From: an uncultured Oscillibacter sp.
Lineage (GTDB): Bacteria > Bacillota > Clostridia > Oscillospirales > Oscillospiraceae
NCBI GenBank assembly: GCA_900548505.1
Contig: URKI01000015.1
Span: 1 to 44,672 of the forward strand
Reading direction: 5' to 3'
DNA: 44,672 nt
The notes beneath the pieces are model-generated. The model searched no databases. It worked only from the letters and a program-made list of their open reading frames with translations, and was not told the DNA's origin. A program made the translations under genes and the position numbers. Below, piece by piece: positions 17,672 to 25,653 of this stretch (the first letter of the stretch is position 1; the number at the start of each line of letters is the position of its first letter).

Positions 17672-17682
17672 ATCAAAAAATA

Positions 17683-17700
17683 GGCGGCTTCCCAGCCGCC
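17683..17700. promoter_or_regulatory. Hairpin next to the M20 ribosome-binding site
   Basis: 6-bp GC stem (17683-17688 with 17695-17700) and 6-base loop, just before GGGAGGA (17703-17709). On the minus strand the stem is followed by a T run, so it could also stop reverse transcription; no minus-strand gene is near. Confidence 0.4.
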
Positions 17701-17718
17701 ATGGGAGGACAGCGATTC

Positions 17719-19122
17719 ATGAGACCGATCGATACCTTTTTTGACCATGAGCAGGATTACCCCGATCTGGACGTCTCTGGCGCGGCAGAGCGGCTGAGCC
17801 GGGCCGTCCAGTGCAAAACCGTCAACAGCGCGGACCCCAGCCTAACGGACCTGGCCCCCTTCGACCAGCTCCATGACCTCATCCGCTCCGGCTACCCCCA
17901 TATCATGGCCGCGGGTACTATGGAGGTACTGGGCCGCCGTTCCCTGCTTATCACGCTGCCCGGCAGCGACCCTGGTCTGCGGCCGTGCCTGTTCATGTCC
18001 CACCAGGATGTGGTGCCCGTGGTGGCAGGCACAGAGGATGACTGGACCTATCCTCCCTTCTCCGGCGCCATCGCCCAGGGCTATATCTGGGGCCGGGGCA
18101 CACTGGACATCAAAAATCAGGTGTTCGGCTGCCTGGAGGCGGCGGAATACCTTCTCGCCCACGGTCAGCGCTTCCGCCGCACGGTATACCTGGCCTTCGG
18201 CGACGACGAGGAGACGCTGAACCTGGGCGCCAAGACGCTCGCCGAAACGCTGCAAAGCCGCGGTGTGGAGCTGGAATTCGTGCTGGATGAGGGCAGCTGC
18301 ACCATTGAAAGCGGCGAAGCCTACGGCGCGCCGGAGACGTATATTGTCCCCGTGGAGCTGATGGAAAAGGGTTACGCCGACCTGGAGCTCTCTGTCCGCA
18401 GTCCAGGCGGCCACTCCAGCCGTCCCTTTGGCGGGACGTCCCTGGGCCGCATCAGCCAGGCCATCGCCCGCATCGTGGAGCACCCCTTCCCCGTACGCCT
18501 GACACCGGTCATGGCAGGCGCCTTCCGGGCCATCGCCCCCTATGTGACTGAGGAGCCCCTCAAGACATTGGTGCAGGACGTGGACCAAAATGCCGACGCC
18601 ATCGCCCAATACTGCTATAAAACCCAGGCGCTGTTCCCGTTCGTCACCACCACCATCGCCCCCACGGTCATCACCGGCAGCAGCGCCGCCTGCAATGTGA
18701 TGCCCCAGGACATGCGCGCCGTGGTGAATTTCCGCATCGCAGAGGGAGAGACGACTGCCCAGGTCCTTTCCCATGTGCGGGAAGTCATCACAGATGAGGG
18801 CGTGGAGCTGCGGTTCCTCCAGGCAAACGACCCCTCTGCCACCGCCCGCTCCGACGGATATGGCTACACCCGTCTGGTGGACGCCATGGGCCGCTACTTC
18901 CGGGACGTGGTATTCCTGCCGTCGCTGACTGCCGGCGCCACAGACGCCCACTGCTATGAGATCATTTGCGACACCTGCCTAAGGTACAGTCCGTTCGTGG
19001 CGCCGCCGGAGGATGTTGCCAGGGGCGTGCACGGCACTGACGAGCGCATCCCCGTCCGCGCCTACGCCCAGGGCATCCGGGCACTCATCCACCTGATGGA
19101 GCGCACTGCAGTGCAGCCCTGA
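17719..19122 (+). CDS. M20 family peptidase/carboxypeptidase (PM20D1/CPG2-like)
   Basis: 467-residue di-zinc hydrolase of a different M20 branch from the one at 2392. Active-site elements are FMSHQDVVPV (first ligand His and Asp), WGRGTLDIKNQ (bridging Asp), GDDEET (catalytic Glu pair), LDEGSC and a C-terminal GATDAHCYE histidine. The length and the long lid insert fit PM20D1/Gly-X carboxypeptidase-like enzymes that act on dipeptides or N-acyl amino acids. The ATG at 17719 is preferred over 17701, since GGGAGGA lies between them. A structured RNA with a terminator precedes it, suggesting transcription attenuation. Confidence 0.88.
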   Translation: MRPIDTFFDHEQDYPDLDVSGAAERLSRAVQCKTVNSADPSLTDLAPFDQLHDLIRSGYPHIMAAGTMEVLGRRSLLITLPGSDPGLRPCLFMSHQDVVPVVAGTEDDWTYPPFSGAIAQGYIWGRGTLDIKNQVFGCLEAAEYLLAHGQRFRRTVYLAFGDDEETLNLGAKTLAETLQSRGVELEFVLDEGSCTIESGEAYGAPETYIVPVELMEKGYADLELSVRSPGGHSSRPFGGTSLGRISQAIARIVEHPFPVRLTPVMAGAFRAIAPYVTEEPLKTLVQDVDQNADAIAQYCYKTQALFPFVTTTIAPTVITGSSAACNVMPQDMRAVVNFRIAEGETTAQVLSHVREVITDEGVELRFLQANDPSATARSDGYGYTRLVDAMGRYFRDVVFLPSLTAGATDAHCYEIICDTCLRYSPFVAPPEDVARGVHGTDERIPVRAYAQGIRALIHLMERTAVQP

Positions 19123-19159
19123 GATTGCACCCGCAAAGCCCACCCACGCTGACAAAAAT

Positions 19160-19209
19160 ACCGGATGGACGTCCTTTTGATTTCAGGGCGTCCATCCGGT
19201 GTCTTTTTT
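19160..19209 (+). terminator. Terminator after the M20 peptidase
   Basis: 12-bp perfect stem (19160-19171 with 19189-19200), then GTC and six T. Confidence 0.9.
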
Positions 19210-19224
19210 ATGATTGGCAAACTC

Positions 19225-19785
19225 TTATTTCAGCTTGGCTCCATCCCGGAAGGCATTGCCCACCTTTTCACCCAGCACGCGATAGGCGTTGTGCACGGGG
19301 TCAAAGACGATGGGGCGGAGCTTGTCCGGGTCGATCTTGCCATCTGCGTCCAGCACAGACTCGTCCGCGCTGACATTGACGATCTCTCCCACCAGGCGGC
19401 AGCTCTCCGGGTCATAGCTGACCAGGCGGCACTCCACGGCCATGGGCAGCTCGTCGATCAAAGGCGCGTCCACAAATTCCGATTTCGTGGTATGCCAGCC
19501 TGCTTTTTCCAGCTTGTTGGCCACACGGTTGCCGGATTCGATGCCCACATAATCGCAGGGGACCATCTGCTCTGCCGTGGCTATGCTGACGGTGAATGCC
19601 TTCCGGGCCAGAATGTTGGCGGTAGTCTTGTGCTCGGCGCTGATGCACATGGACAGCTCCTTGTCATCGCTGATGCCGCCCCAGGCTGCATTCATGGCGT
19701 CCGCCGTGCCGTCTTCTCCATAAGTGGCCAGGATGAACACCGGCTGGGGATAGGTCCAGGGCTTGGCCCCAAAATTCTTACGCAT
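19225..19785 (-). CDS. Flavin reductase-like domain protein
   Basis: 186-residue FMN-binding split-barrel protein of the flavin reductase (FlaRed) family. NAAWGGISDDKELSMCIS and the AFTVSIATAEQMVPCDYVG segment are typical of the small anaerobe-type members. They bind FMN and may pass electrons to partner flavoproteins. The ATG at 19785 has AGGAGG 8 bases upstream; the longer frame to 19884 has no ribosome site. It has its own promoter and lies after a terminator, so it is not part of the larger cluster upstream. Confidence 0.85.
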   Translation of the reverse strand: MRKNFGAKPWTYPQPVFILATYGEDGTADAMNAAWGGISDDKELSMCISAEHKTTANILARKAFTVSIATAEQMVPCDYVGIESGNRVANKLEKAGWHTTKSEFVDAPLIDELPMAVECRLVSYDPESCRLVGEIVNVSADESVLDADGKIDPDKLRPIVFDPVHNAYRVLGEKVGNAFRDGAKLK

Positions 19786-19903
19786 TGCAAATACCTCCTG
19801 TTTCCCGGAAACTGATTTCATGTTGGGTGTAAAAGCCACCAGACAGCGCGGCCAATGGCTCCGGCGCCCCCTGGCTGACTTCATGCCCCCTGATACACGG
19901 TCG

Positions 19904-19932
19904 ATTGTACTCCATCCTCCGCCCTCTTACAA
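19904..19932 (-). promoter_or_regulatory. Promoter of the flavin reductase gene
   Basis: Read on minus: -35 TTGTAA (19927-19932), 17-bp spacer, -10 TACAAT (19904-19909). It gives a leader of about 110 bases, whose end contains a small GTTTC/GAAAC hairpin just before the ribosome site. Confidence 0.55.
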
Positions 19933-19966
19933 GCGGCAGCTTTCCTTGCCGAAGCTTCGTCCCAAC

Positions 19967-20007
19967 TCTAAAACCGCCCCTGCCGATCATATCAGCAGGG
20001 GCGGTTT
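19967..20007 (-). terminator. Terminator of the CMD-cupin operon
   Basis: 13-bp perfect stem (19971-19983 with 19995-20007). On the minus strand it is followed by TTTTAG. Confidence 0.85.
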
Positions 20008-20020
20008 GCCGCAGCAGGCC

Positions 20021-20776
20021 TCAGCTCAGCTTGCTGTACGCTTCGTCGGAGACCGGCTCCAGCCACTCGTTGGAGCAGTCCTCTCCGGGCACTTCCAGTG
20101 CAAGATGAGAAAACCAGCTGTCCGCCGCGGCGCCGTGCCAGTGCTTTACCTCCGGCGGAATATTGACCACGTCGCCCGGATGCAGTTCCCGGGCCTCCTT
20201 GCCCCACTCCTGATACCAGCCGCGGCCGGCCACACAGATCAGTATCTGCCCGCCGCCCCTGGAGGCATGGTGGATATGCCAGTTGTTGCGGCAGCCGGGT
20301 TCAAAGGTCACATTGTAGGTGCCCACCTGAGACGTGGACAGGGGCTGCAGGTAGCTCCGGCCCGTGAAATACTGCGCAAAGCCGTCATTGGGTGCTCCGA
20401 TGGGAAACACCATCTCCGCCTGGTGCTGCTGTCTGCCGTCATCGGCCGCAGTCTCATCGGCCCAGACCTCCTTTGCCATGCGGAACGCCGCCCAAGCCTT
20501 GGGCCATCCGGCGTAAAAAGCCGCATGGGTCAAGATCTCAGCAATCTCCAGCCGGGTAATGCCGTTTTGCCGGGCGGTCGTCAGGTGATACTGAAAGGAG
20601 CTGTCCACCAGCCCCTGGGACATCAGGGCCACCACCGTGACCAGGGAGCGGTCCCGCAATGAGAGCTTGTCCTCCCGGCTCCACACCTGTCCAAAGAGCA
20701 CGTCGTCGTTCAATTCTGCGAACTTGGGTGCAAACTCCCCCAGGGCCTCCCGGCCCGCTGTCTGCTTCACTGCCAT
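20021..20776 (-). CDS. Carboxymuconolactone decarboxylase-cupin fusion protein
   Basis: 251 residues with two domains. The N-terminal CMD/AhpD-like part (about 1-110) has SLRDRSLVTVVALMSQG and YHLTTARQNGITRLEIAEILTHAAFYAGWPKA split over helices. The C-terminal cupin (about 135-245) has metal-type residues in NWHIHHASRGGGQ and HPGDVVNIPPEVKHWHGA. The CxxC of AhpD peroxidases is absent, so decarboxylase or isomerase-like chemistry is likelier than peroxide reduction. Such fusions are common next to small flavoproteins and hydrolases. It is the last gene of a five-gene minus-strand unit; AGGAGG precedes the ATG. Confidence 0.88.
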   Translation of the reverse strand: MAVKQTAGREALGEFAPKFAELNDDVLFGQVWSREDKLSLRDRSLVTVVALMSQGLVDSSFQYHLTTARQNGITRLEIAEILTHAAFYAGWPKAWAAFRMAKEVWADETAADDGRQQHQAEMVFPIGAPNDGFAQYFTGRSYLQPLSTSQVGTYNVTFEPGCRNNWHIHHASRGGGQILICVAGRGWYQEWGKEARELHPGDVVNIPPEVKHWHGAAADSWFSHLALEVPGEDCSNEWLEPVSDEAYSKLS

Positions 20777-20788
20777 GTTCTATGCCTC

Positions 20789-21268
20789 CTATGCTAGAGA
20801 AAATGTGACCGAAACCGTCCCTTCCCCCAGCTTTTCCTGCAAGTCAGAGGGATCGTCGATCCTGGCAAGCCTGGTAAAACTCCAGGCGTTGGTTCCGTAG
20901 TAAATGGTGATCTGATTGCCCTGATAGAGGATCACATCGCCGGGCTGGGTGGTGATCTGGGTATCGTTCCGGCTCAGCGATGTTCCCAGGGGCCCCACCT
21001 TTTCAAATCCGCCGTAGTCCTCCATCTCAATGGTGATGGGGCCTTCTTCCAGAAGCTCCCGGAACTCCTCGGCGGAGCTGTTGTCTTCAAAGGTCGCCAG
21101 CAGCTCCTCGTCTCCAACGGTGATCTTCAACGCAGTCCCCTCCTGCTCTTGCGGTGTCTCCTGCGGCTCCTCCGCCGCCTGGGGCATGTCGGCCTCTGCC
21201 GGGACCTCTTCGGGCACGCAGGCGGAAAGGCTGAACGCCGCAAGGAGCATACAGAGTAATTTCACCAT
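20789..21268 (-). CDS. Cyclophilin-like fold lipoprotein
   Basis: 159 residues. A lipoprotein signal with a lipobox LSAC near residue 17 is followed by an acidic, Glu/Pro-rich linker (about 20-48). The cyclophilin-like domain (about 50-159) has LKITVGDEELLATFEDNSSA, a GPLGTSLSRNDTQI loop and QPGDVILYQGNQITIYY. This family is often encoded beside CMD-cupin proteins and hydrolases; its function is unsettled. AAGGAGG stands 6 bases before the ATG at 21268, while the frame start at 21295 lies before that ribosome site. It should be anchored on the outer face of the membrane. Confidence 0.82.
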   Translation of the reverse strand: MVKLLCMLLAAFSLSACVPEEVPAEADMPQAAEEPQETPQEQEGTALKITVGDEELLATFEDNSSAEEFRELLEEGPITIEMEDYGGFEKVGPLGTSLSRNDTQITTQPGDVILYQGNQITIYYGTNAWSFTRLARIDDPSDLQEKLGEGTVSVTFSLA

Positions 21269-21295
21269 GTGTGTCCTCCTTGGATGCCGCAGCAT

Positions 21296-22270
21296 TTACT
21301 TCAAATATTCGAGAAAGAACTGCTGGATCTTGTCAAAGGGAATGATATCCTTCCGGTCGTAGAGATCGGTATGGACCGCGCCGGGAATGAGGAGCAGTTC
21401 CTTGTTGCCGGCATAGGGATTGTCCTTGACCATGTCGGCATAGGCGTCCCGGCTGAAGTAGCAGGAGTGGGCCTTGTCCCCGTGGATCATCAGTACGGCA
21501 CTGCGGATCTCATTGCTGTAGCGCAGGATGGGCATGTTGAAAAACGGCAGCGAGGAGGTCACGTTCCAGCCGTCATTGGAATTCAGGGACCGCTCCGTAT
21601 AGCCCCGCTGCGTCTTATAATAATCATAGTAGTCCTTGACAAAGAAGGGCGCATCCTCCGGCAGCGGGTCCACCACGCCGCCTGCCCGGGCGCAGGAGCC
21701 GCTTTGATAGTCAGCCGTCCGCTGGGCGTTCATGGCTTTTTTCGCCTCATAGCGGGCATCGGCGCTGTCGGCGGCGTCAAAGTAGCCTTTGGCATTGACC
21801 CGGGTCATGTCGTACATGGTGGCCGTGACGGTGGCCTTGATGCGGGTGTCCATGGCCGCGGCGTTCAAGGCCATGCCGCCCCAGCCGCAGATGCCCAGGA
21901 TCCCCACCTTCTCTTCGTCCACGAAATCCCGGGTGGAGAGAAAGTCCACCGCGGCGGAGAAGTCCTCTGTATTGATGTCAGGCGAAGCCACGTTGCGCGC
22001 GGCGCCGCCGCTCTCCCCGGTGAAAGAGGGGTCAAAGGCCAGCGCGGCAAAGCCACGGGACGCCAGCTCCTCGGCATACAGCCCCGAGCACTGCTCCTTC
22101 ACAGCGCCAAAGGGGCCGGACACCGCCACCGCCGCCAGCTTACCGGCAGCGCCCTTGGGCAGGTACAGATCGCCGCACAGCTCGATGCCGTAGCGGTTAT
22201 GAAAGTGCACTTTTTCCCGGGTGACCGTATCCCGCAGCGGAAAAGAATATCCATCATATCTGGAATTCAT
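21296..22270 (-). CDS. Alpha/beta hydrolase with Cys nucleophile elbow
   Basis: 324 residues, alpha/beta-hydrolase fold of the type often encoded in flavoprotein/CMD clusters. The nucleophile elbow reads GICGWGG, with Cys in place of Ser as in dienelactone hydrolases. HGDKAHSCYF near residue 265 gives the acid-loop region, and PGAVHTDLYD gives the catalytic His. There is no signal peptide. AGGAGG lies 8 bases before the ATG at 22270; the longer frame from 22294 would overlap that ribosome site. It sits 20 bases after the FMN reductase gene in the same unit. Substrate unknown. Confidence 0.85.
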   Translation of the reverse strand: MNSRYDGYSFPLRDTVTREKVHFHNRYGIELCGDLYLPKGAAGKLAAVAVSGPFGAVKEQCSGLYAEELASRGFAALAFDPSFTGESGGAARNVASPDINTEDFSAAVDFLSTRDFVDEEKVGILGICGWGGMALNAAAMDTRIKATVTATMYDMTRVNAKGYFDAADSADARYEAKKAMNAQRTADYQSGSCARAGGVVDPLPEDAPFFVKDYYDYYKTQRGYTERSLNSNDGWNVTSSLPFFNMPILRYSNEIRSAVLMIHGDKAHSCYFSRDAYADMVKDNPYAGNKELLLIPGAVHTDLYDRKDIIPFDKIQQFFLEYLK

Positions 22271-22290
22271 ATTCTCAATCCTCCTGAATA

Positions 22291-22830
22291 TCAAACGCGT
22301 TTTCCCATCTCGTAGGCCTCTTTCAAGGCGGGGTGTCCCTGGATCTCTCCCACAGACGTCACGCCCCCGGCAAAGACCGTTCCGGCCAGGCGCGCCTTTT
22401 CAAAGCAGTCGATCCAGCCCATGAGGCCCGTGACGGCTCCGTCCACCGTGTGTTCGTCTTCTTCCGCCGCAGCAGCCAGCAGATAGATGTCCCGGAACCG
22501 ATAGTCGGCGGAAAACAGCGGGTTGCCCCGGTCCAGCATGGTCTTCATCTGTCCGCACATGCCGTAGTAGTAAATGGGCGTGGCAAATACGATAACATCG
22601 GCCTCCCCCATCTTCTGGGCAATGGCGTCCGCGTCATCGTGGATCACACAGCGCCCGGTGCTCTGGCAGGTAAGACAGCCCCTGCAAAACCCGATGGTCT
22701 TATCGTATAAAGTTACCTTCTCCACGCTGCTGCCGCTCTCCTGCGCGCCGCGGATAAATGCATCCGCCAGAGCGTCGGAGTTTCCCCCTTTGCGAGGACT
22801 GGTGGAGATGATCAAAACCTTTTTGCTCAT
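22291..22830 (-). CDS. NADPH-dependent FMN reductase / flavodoxin family protein
   Basis: 179-residue flavodoxin-fold protein. The FMN-phosphate loop is STSPRKGGNSDALA (about 9-22), and ATPIYYYGMCGQMKTMLDR (about 84-102) is the second FMN-contacting loop. FCRGCLTCQSTGRC carries four cysteines (about 48-61), as in iron-sulfur flavoproteins or related reductases, though no cluster is proven. Its ATG overlaps the stop of the acetyltransferase gene (ATGA), and GAGGAGG lies upstream, so translation is coupled. It may supply reduced flavin to the cluster enzymes. Confidence 0.88.
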   Translation of the reverse strand: MSKKVLIISTSPRKGGNSDALADAFIRGAQESGSSVEKVTLYDKTIGFCRGCLTCQSTGRCVIHDDADAIAQKMGEADVIVFATPIYYYGMCGQMKTMLDRGNPLFSADYRFRDIYLLAAAAEEDEHTVDGAVTGLMGWIDCFEKARLAGTVFAGGVTSVGEIQGHPALKEAYEMGKRV

Positions 22831-23408
22831 TGCAGTTCCTCCTCACTGAGCTGTCGCATGATGCTGGCGGGTACGCCGCCTACAATGGTGTTTTCCGGCA
22901 CGTCCCGGGTCACGACGGCGCCGGCTGCCACGATGGCGCCATCCCCGATGGTCACACCGGGCAGTACCGTTGCATTGGCCCCGATCCAGACGTTGTTCCC
23001 GATGCGGATAGGGGCGGGGATCATGGTGCCCCGGTCATTGGGGGACTTGGCATGGTTCAGTGTCGCCAGCACCACATTGTGCCCGATCAGGGTGCCGTCC
23101 CCGATGTAAATACCGCCCTGGTCCTGAAATTTACAGCCCATGTTGATGAATACGTGCTTACCAACATGGATGTTCTTTCCGCAGTCCGTGTGAAAGGGCG
23201 GAAACAGGGCAAAGCTCTCGTCCACCGGCCTGCCGATCAGCTCCGAGAACAGTGCCCGCAGCTCCTCCGGCTCGTGGTAGCTGCTGTTGATTTGGGCTGT
23301 GATCCGCAGTGCCTCCTGGCTGACGCCGTGCATGAACAAATGAGCTTCACTCCCGCCCTTTACCGGCTTTCCGCTGCTTAAATGTTCCAAATATGCTTCT
23401 AAATCCAT
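22827..23408 (-). CDS. Hexapeptide O-acetyltransferase (Maa/LacA-like)
   Basis: 193 residues with the left-handed beta-helix repeats IGDGTLIGHNVVL, IGNNVWIGANATVLPGVTIG and AIVAAGAVVTRDVPENTIVG, and the catalytic His in TLNHAK. The N-terminal helix part differs from the paralogue at 15325 and starts MDLEAYLEHL. The ATG at 23408 has AGGAGC upstream; the frame extends to 23600 but that part is the lysR promoter region. It is the first gene of the five-gene unit that is divergent from lysR. Confidence 0.85.
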   Translation of the reverse strand: MDLEAYLEHLSSGKPVKGGSEAHLFMHGVSQEALRITAQINSSYHEPEELRALFSELIGRPVDESFALFPPFHTDCGKNIHVGKHVFINMGCKFQDQGGIYIGDGTLIGHNVVLATLNHAKSPNDRGTMIPAPIRIGNNVWIGANATVLPGVTIGDGAIVAAGAVVTRDVPENTIVGGVPASIMRQLSEEELQ

Positions 23409-23440
23409 TTCTTGCTCCTGTCTGCTGATTTTACAGTTCC

Positions 23441-23469
23441 ATTTTAGCACCCGCTCAGTGTAATAACAA
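23441..23469 (-). promoter_or_regulatory. Promoter of the acetyltransferase-to-CMD-cupin operon
   Basis: Read on minus: -35 TTGTTA (23464-23469), 17-bp spacer, -10 TAAAAT (23441-23446). Back-to-back with the lysR promoter. TAATAA (23461-23466) and TTATTA (23489-23494) form an inverted repeat in the gap, a possible LysR site. Confidence 0.5.
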
Positions 23470-23496
23470 ATACCTATGGAGAATATCTTATTATGC

Positions 23497-23525
23497 TTGA
23501 AAACTATACTTCCTTTGGCTATAAT
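23497..23525 (+). promoter_or_regulatory. Promoter of the lysR gene
   Basis: -35 TTGAAA (23497-23502), 17-bp spacer, perfect -10 TATAAT (23520-23525). The start codon is only 22 bases after the -10. Confidence 0.72.
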
Positions 23526-23547
23526 CAGGGAAAAGGCGGTGATTCCA

Positions 23548-24444
23548 ATGGAATTGCGGGTGCTGCAATATTTTCTCGCAGTAGCAAAGGAACAGAACAT
23601 CTCGGCGGCAGCTCAGGCTCTGCATCTGACCCAGCCCACCCTCTCCCGGCAGCTGCAGGATCTGGAGGAAGAGCTGGGCAAGCAGCTCATGATTCGGGGC
23701 AGCCGGAAAATCACGCTGACCGAGGACGGTATGCTGCTGCGCAAGCGGGCCGAGGAGATCCTGGATCTGGTTGGTCGGACGGAAAAGGAGATCTCCCAGT
23801 CCGACGAAACCATCAGCGGCGACATTTACATCGGCACCGGGGAGACCGACGGGGTCCGGCAGATTGCAAGGACCGCCTGCCAGCTGCAAAAAAGCTATCC
23901 GGGCATCCTCTTTCATATCGTCAGCGGCGATGCGGTGGATGTATGTGAGCGGCTGGACAAAGGGCTTTTGGATTTCGGCGTTCTTCTGGGCGACATCGAC
24001 AAGACCAAGTATCACTATATGGAGCTTCCCATGAAAGACACCTGGGGCGTTCTGATGCAGCGCAGCAGTCCCCTGGCGGAAAAAGGCGCCATCTCCCCCC
24101 AGGACCTGTGGGACAAGCCCCTGATCCTCTCCCGGCAGGTAGACAACAAAAGCGGCCTGTATCGCTGGCTGGGAAAGGAGCCCACTCAGCTTCATACCGT
24201 GGCCACCTACAACCTCATTTACAACGCCTCGCTGATGGTGGACGAGGGCATGGGCTACGCATTCACCCTGGACAAGCTGGTAAACACCACCGGCAGCAAC
24301 CTTTGCTTCCGGCCTCTGAAGCCCAGGCTGGAGCTTGGCATGTATCTGGTATGGAAAAAATCCCAGATCTTCTCCCGGTCCATGGAACTGTTCCAGGAAA
24401 AGCTGAAAGAAAATCTCTCCGCATTCCGGGAGGGCAGCGAATGA
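23548..24444 (+). CDS. LysR family transcriptional regulator
   Basis: 298 residues. The winged helix-turn-helix (about 1-60) reads MELRVLQYFLAVAKEQNISA, then LHLTQPTLSRQLQDLEEELG. The C-terminal substrate-binding domain (about 90-290) has two lobes typical of LysR effectors. The ATG at 23548 follows AAAGGCGG; the longer frame from 23476 crosses its own promoter. It is divergent from the acetyltransferase operon, the usual place for a LysR that controls its neighbour. The inducer is unknown. Confidence 0.9.
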   Translation: MELRVLQYFLAVAKEQNISAAAQALHLTQPTLSRQLQDLEEELGKQLMIRGSRKITLTEDGMLLRKRAEEILDLVGRTEKEISQSDETISGDIYIGTGETDGVRQIARTACQLQKSYPGILFHIVSGDAVDVCERLDKGLLDFGVLLGDIDKTKYHYMELPMKDTWGVLMQRSSPLAEKGAISPQDLWDKPLILSRQVDNKSGLYRWLGKEPTQLHTVATYNLIYNASLMVDEGMGYAFTLDKLVNTTGSNLCFRPLKPRLELGMYLVWKKSQIFSRSMELFQEKLKENLSAFREGSE

Positions 24445-24468
24445 CCCTCCCCGTATCGCATCTAAAAT

Positions 24469-24522
24469 AAAAGGACACGGGACCCTTTGCCCAAAACAGG
24501 CAGAGTGTCCCGTGTCCTTTTT
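24469..24522. terminator. Bidirectional terminator after lysR
   Basis: 11-bp perfect stem (24473-24483 with 24507-24517), flanked by AAAA and TTTTT. An inner small hairpin lies in the loop. Between convergent genes. Confidence 0.88.
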
Positions 24523-24545
24523 ATTTCTTCTCCGCGAAAGGTAAA

Positions 24546-24971
24546 TTACCCGCGAGCGCCGCTCTCCGGCACACTGCGCTTGATCTTCCCAAGCAGCAAC
24601 ACCAGACTGACGCCCAGCAGGATATGCCCGATTCCGGCAATGCCGGAGATGGCCGCGCTGGCGCCGGAGGAAAGTGTGGTCCCCAGTACCTGCAATACGC
24701 CCCGCACGCCCAGCATCACAGCGGTCAGGTTCAGTCCGACGTGGTAAACAGCCAGCACCCGCCCCGTTTTCTCGCCGGTGAAAGAAAAATTCTCCTCCAG
24801 CACCAGCAGCATCAAAAAGAACACCATTCCCAGCAGGAAATAATGGGTATGCAGCACGGAGAGGGTGGTTTTGGCGGTAAAACCGTTGAACTTGGTAAAC
24901 TCCCGATAGAATACGCCGCCGGCCATAGCAAGGACGGCATACAAAATTGCCGCGTTGATGTATCGTTTCAT
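24546..24971 (-). CDS. DUF2871 family membrane protein
   Basis: 141 residues with four hydrophobic helices. The opening motif AGGVFYREFTKFNGFTAKT with the following TLSVLHTHYFLLG (two His in a membrane-edge segment) is characteristic of DUF2871. The family has no known function; the conserved His-Thr-His may bind a cofactor or metal. It is the last gene of a three-gene membrane unit under a TetR regulator, 13 bases after the previous stop. Confidence 0.86.
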   Translation of the reverse strand: MKRYINAAILYAVLAMAGGVFYREFTKFNGFTAKTTLSVLHTHYFLLGMVFFLMLLVLEENFSFTGEKTGRVLAVYHVGLNLTAVMLGVRGVLQVLGTTLSSGASAAISGIAGIGHILLGVSLVLLLGKIKRSVPESGARG

Positions 24972-24984
24972 ATGATTTTCTCCT

Positions 24985-25650
24985 TTATCTGCACTCCTGC
25001 TTCATAGCAGAATATCCGATCAGCACTGTCCAGACATAGGCGCAGGTCTTGGGGATCATCAGCATCCCGATCATAGGCACCGCATCCGCCCACAGCACCA
25101 CCGGGATGTAAAAGCCGAAGCTCAGCACAATGGTCAGCCACATCCAGCGGAATGCCCGGTCTCCCTGCTCCCTGGCGCTGCGGTAAAACAGCACGATCAC
25201 CAAAAGGCCCAGCAGGGCAAAGGGAATGTTGCGGTAGATGCCCCAGGAAAGGGGCGCATAGGCGCTGAGCCACTGATTCTGCGGCATCATGCAAAGGAGG
25301 ATCCTCGCTCCGGCCAGGGCATACACCGCGGCGGTCAGGCCGCTGTGTCCCTGAATCTGGTACCGCTTCCGCCACACATAGTACAGCAGCACATAGAAGA
25401 TCGTCATGGTAATGGATGTGATCCACTTTCCGAGTCCCAGGGGGACGGTATAGTTTTCAAGGCCCGTGGTGCACAGGGCAACCGCACGGGGGATCAGGTG
25501 GAACGCATCGCCTGCGCCCAGCACCACCGCCATGAAGCCGAACAGGCGGAACTGCCCGTTTCCCCTGCTGCCCCGGATCATCAATAGGCCGACGGTAATG
25601 ACCGAGATCAGATAGACCGCGTCGAACAGTGTTTCCATGATTGCCTGCAT
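24985..25650 (-). CDS. Seven-helix membrane protein of unknown function
   Basis: 221 residues, almost wholly hydrophobic with about seven helices and short loops. The first helix is followed by RGSRGNGQFRLFGF. FGFMAVVLGAGDAFHLIPR puts an Asp and a His in or next to a helix, and a second polar cluster is WADAVPMIGM. No known transporter signature was recognised. It starts 3 bases after the neighbouring gene's stop and shares the unit with the DUF2871 gene. The function is likely joint with its two membrane neighbours. Confidence 0.72.
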   Translation of the reverse strand: MQAIMETLFDAVYLISVITVGLLMIRGSRGNGQFRLFGFMAVVLGAGDAFHLIPRAVALCTTGLENYTVPLGLGKWITSITMTIFYVLLYYVWRKRYQIQGHSGLTAAVYALAGARILLCMMPQNQWLSAYAPLSWGIYRNIPFALLGLLVIVLFYRSAREQGDRAFRWMWLTIVLSFGFYIPVVLWADAVPMIGMLMIPKTCAYVWTVLIGYSAMKQECR

Positions 25651-25653
25651 CGT

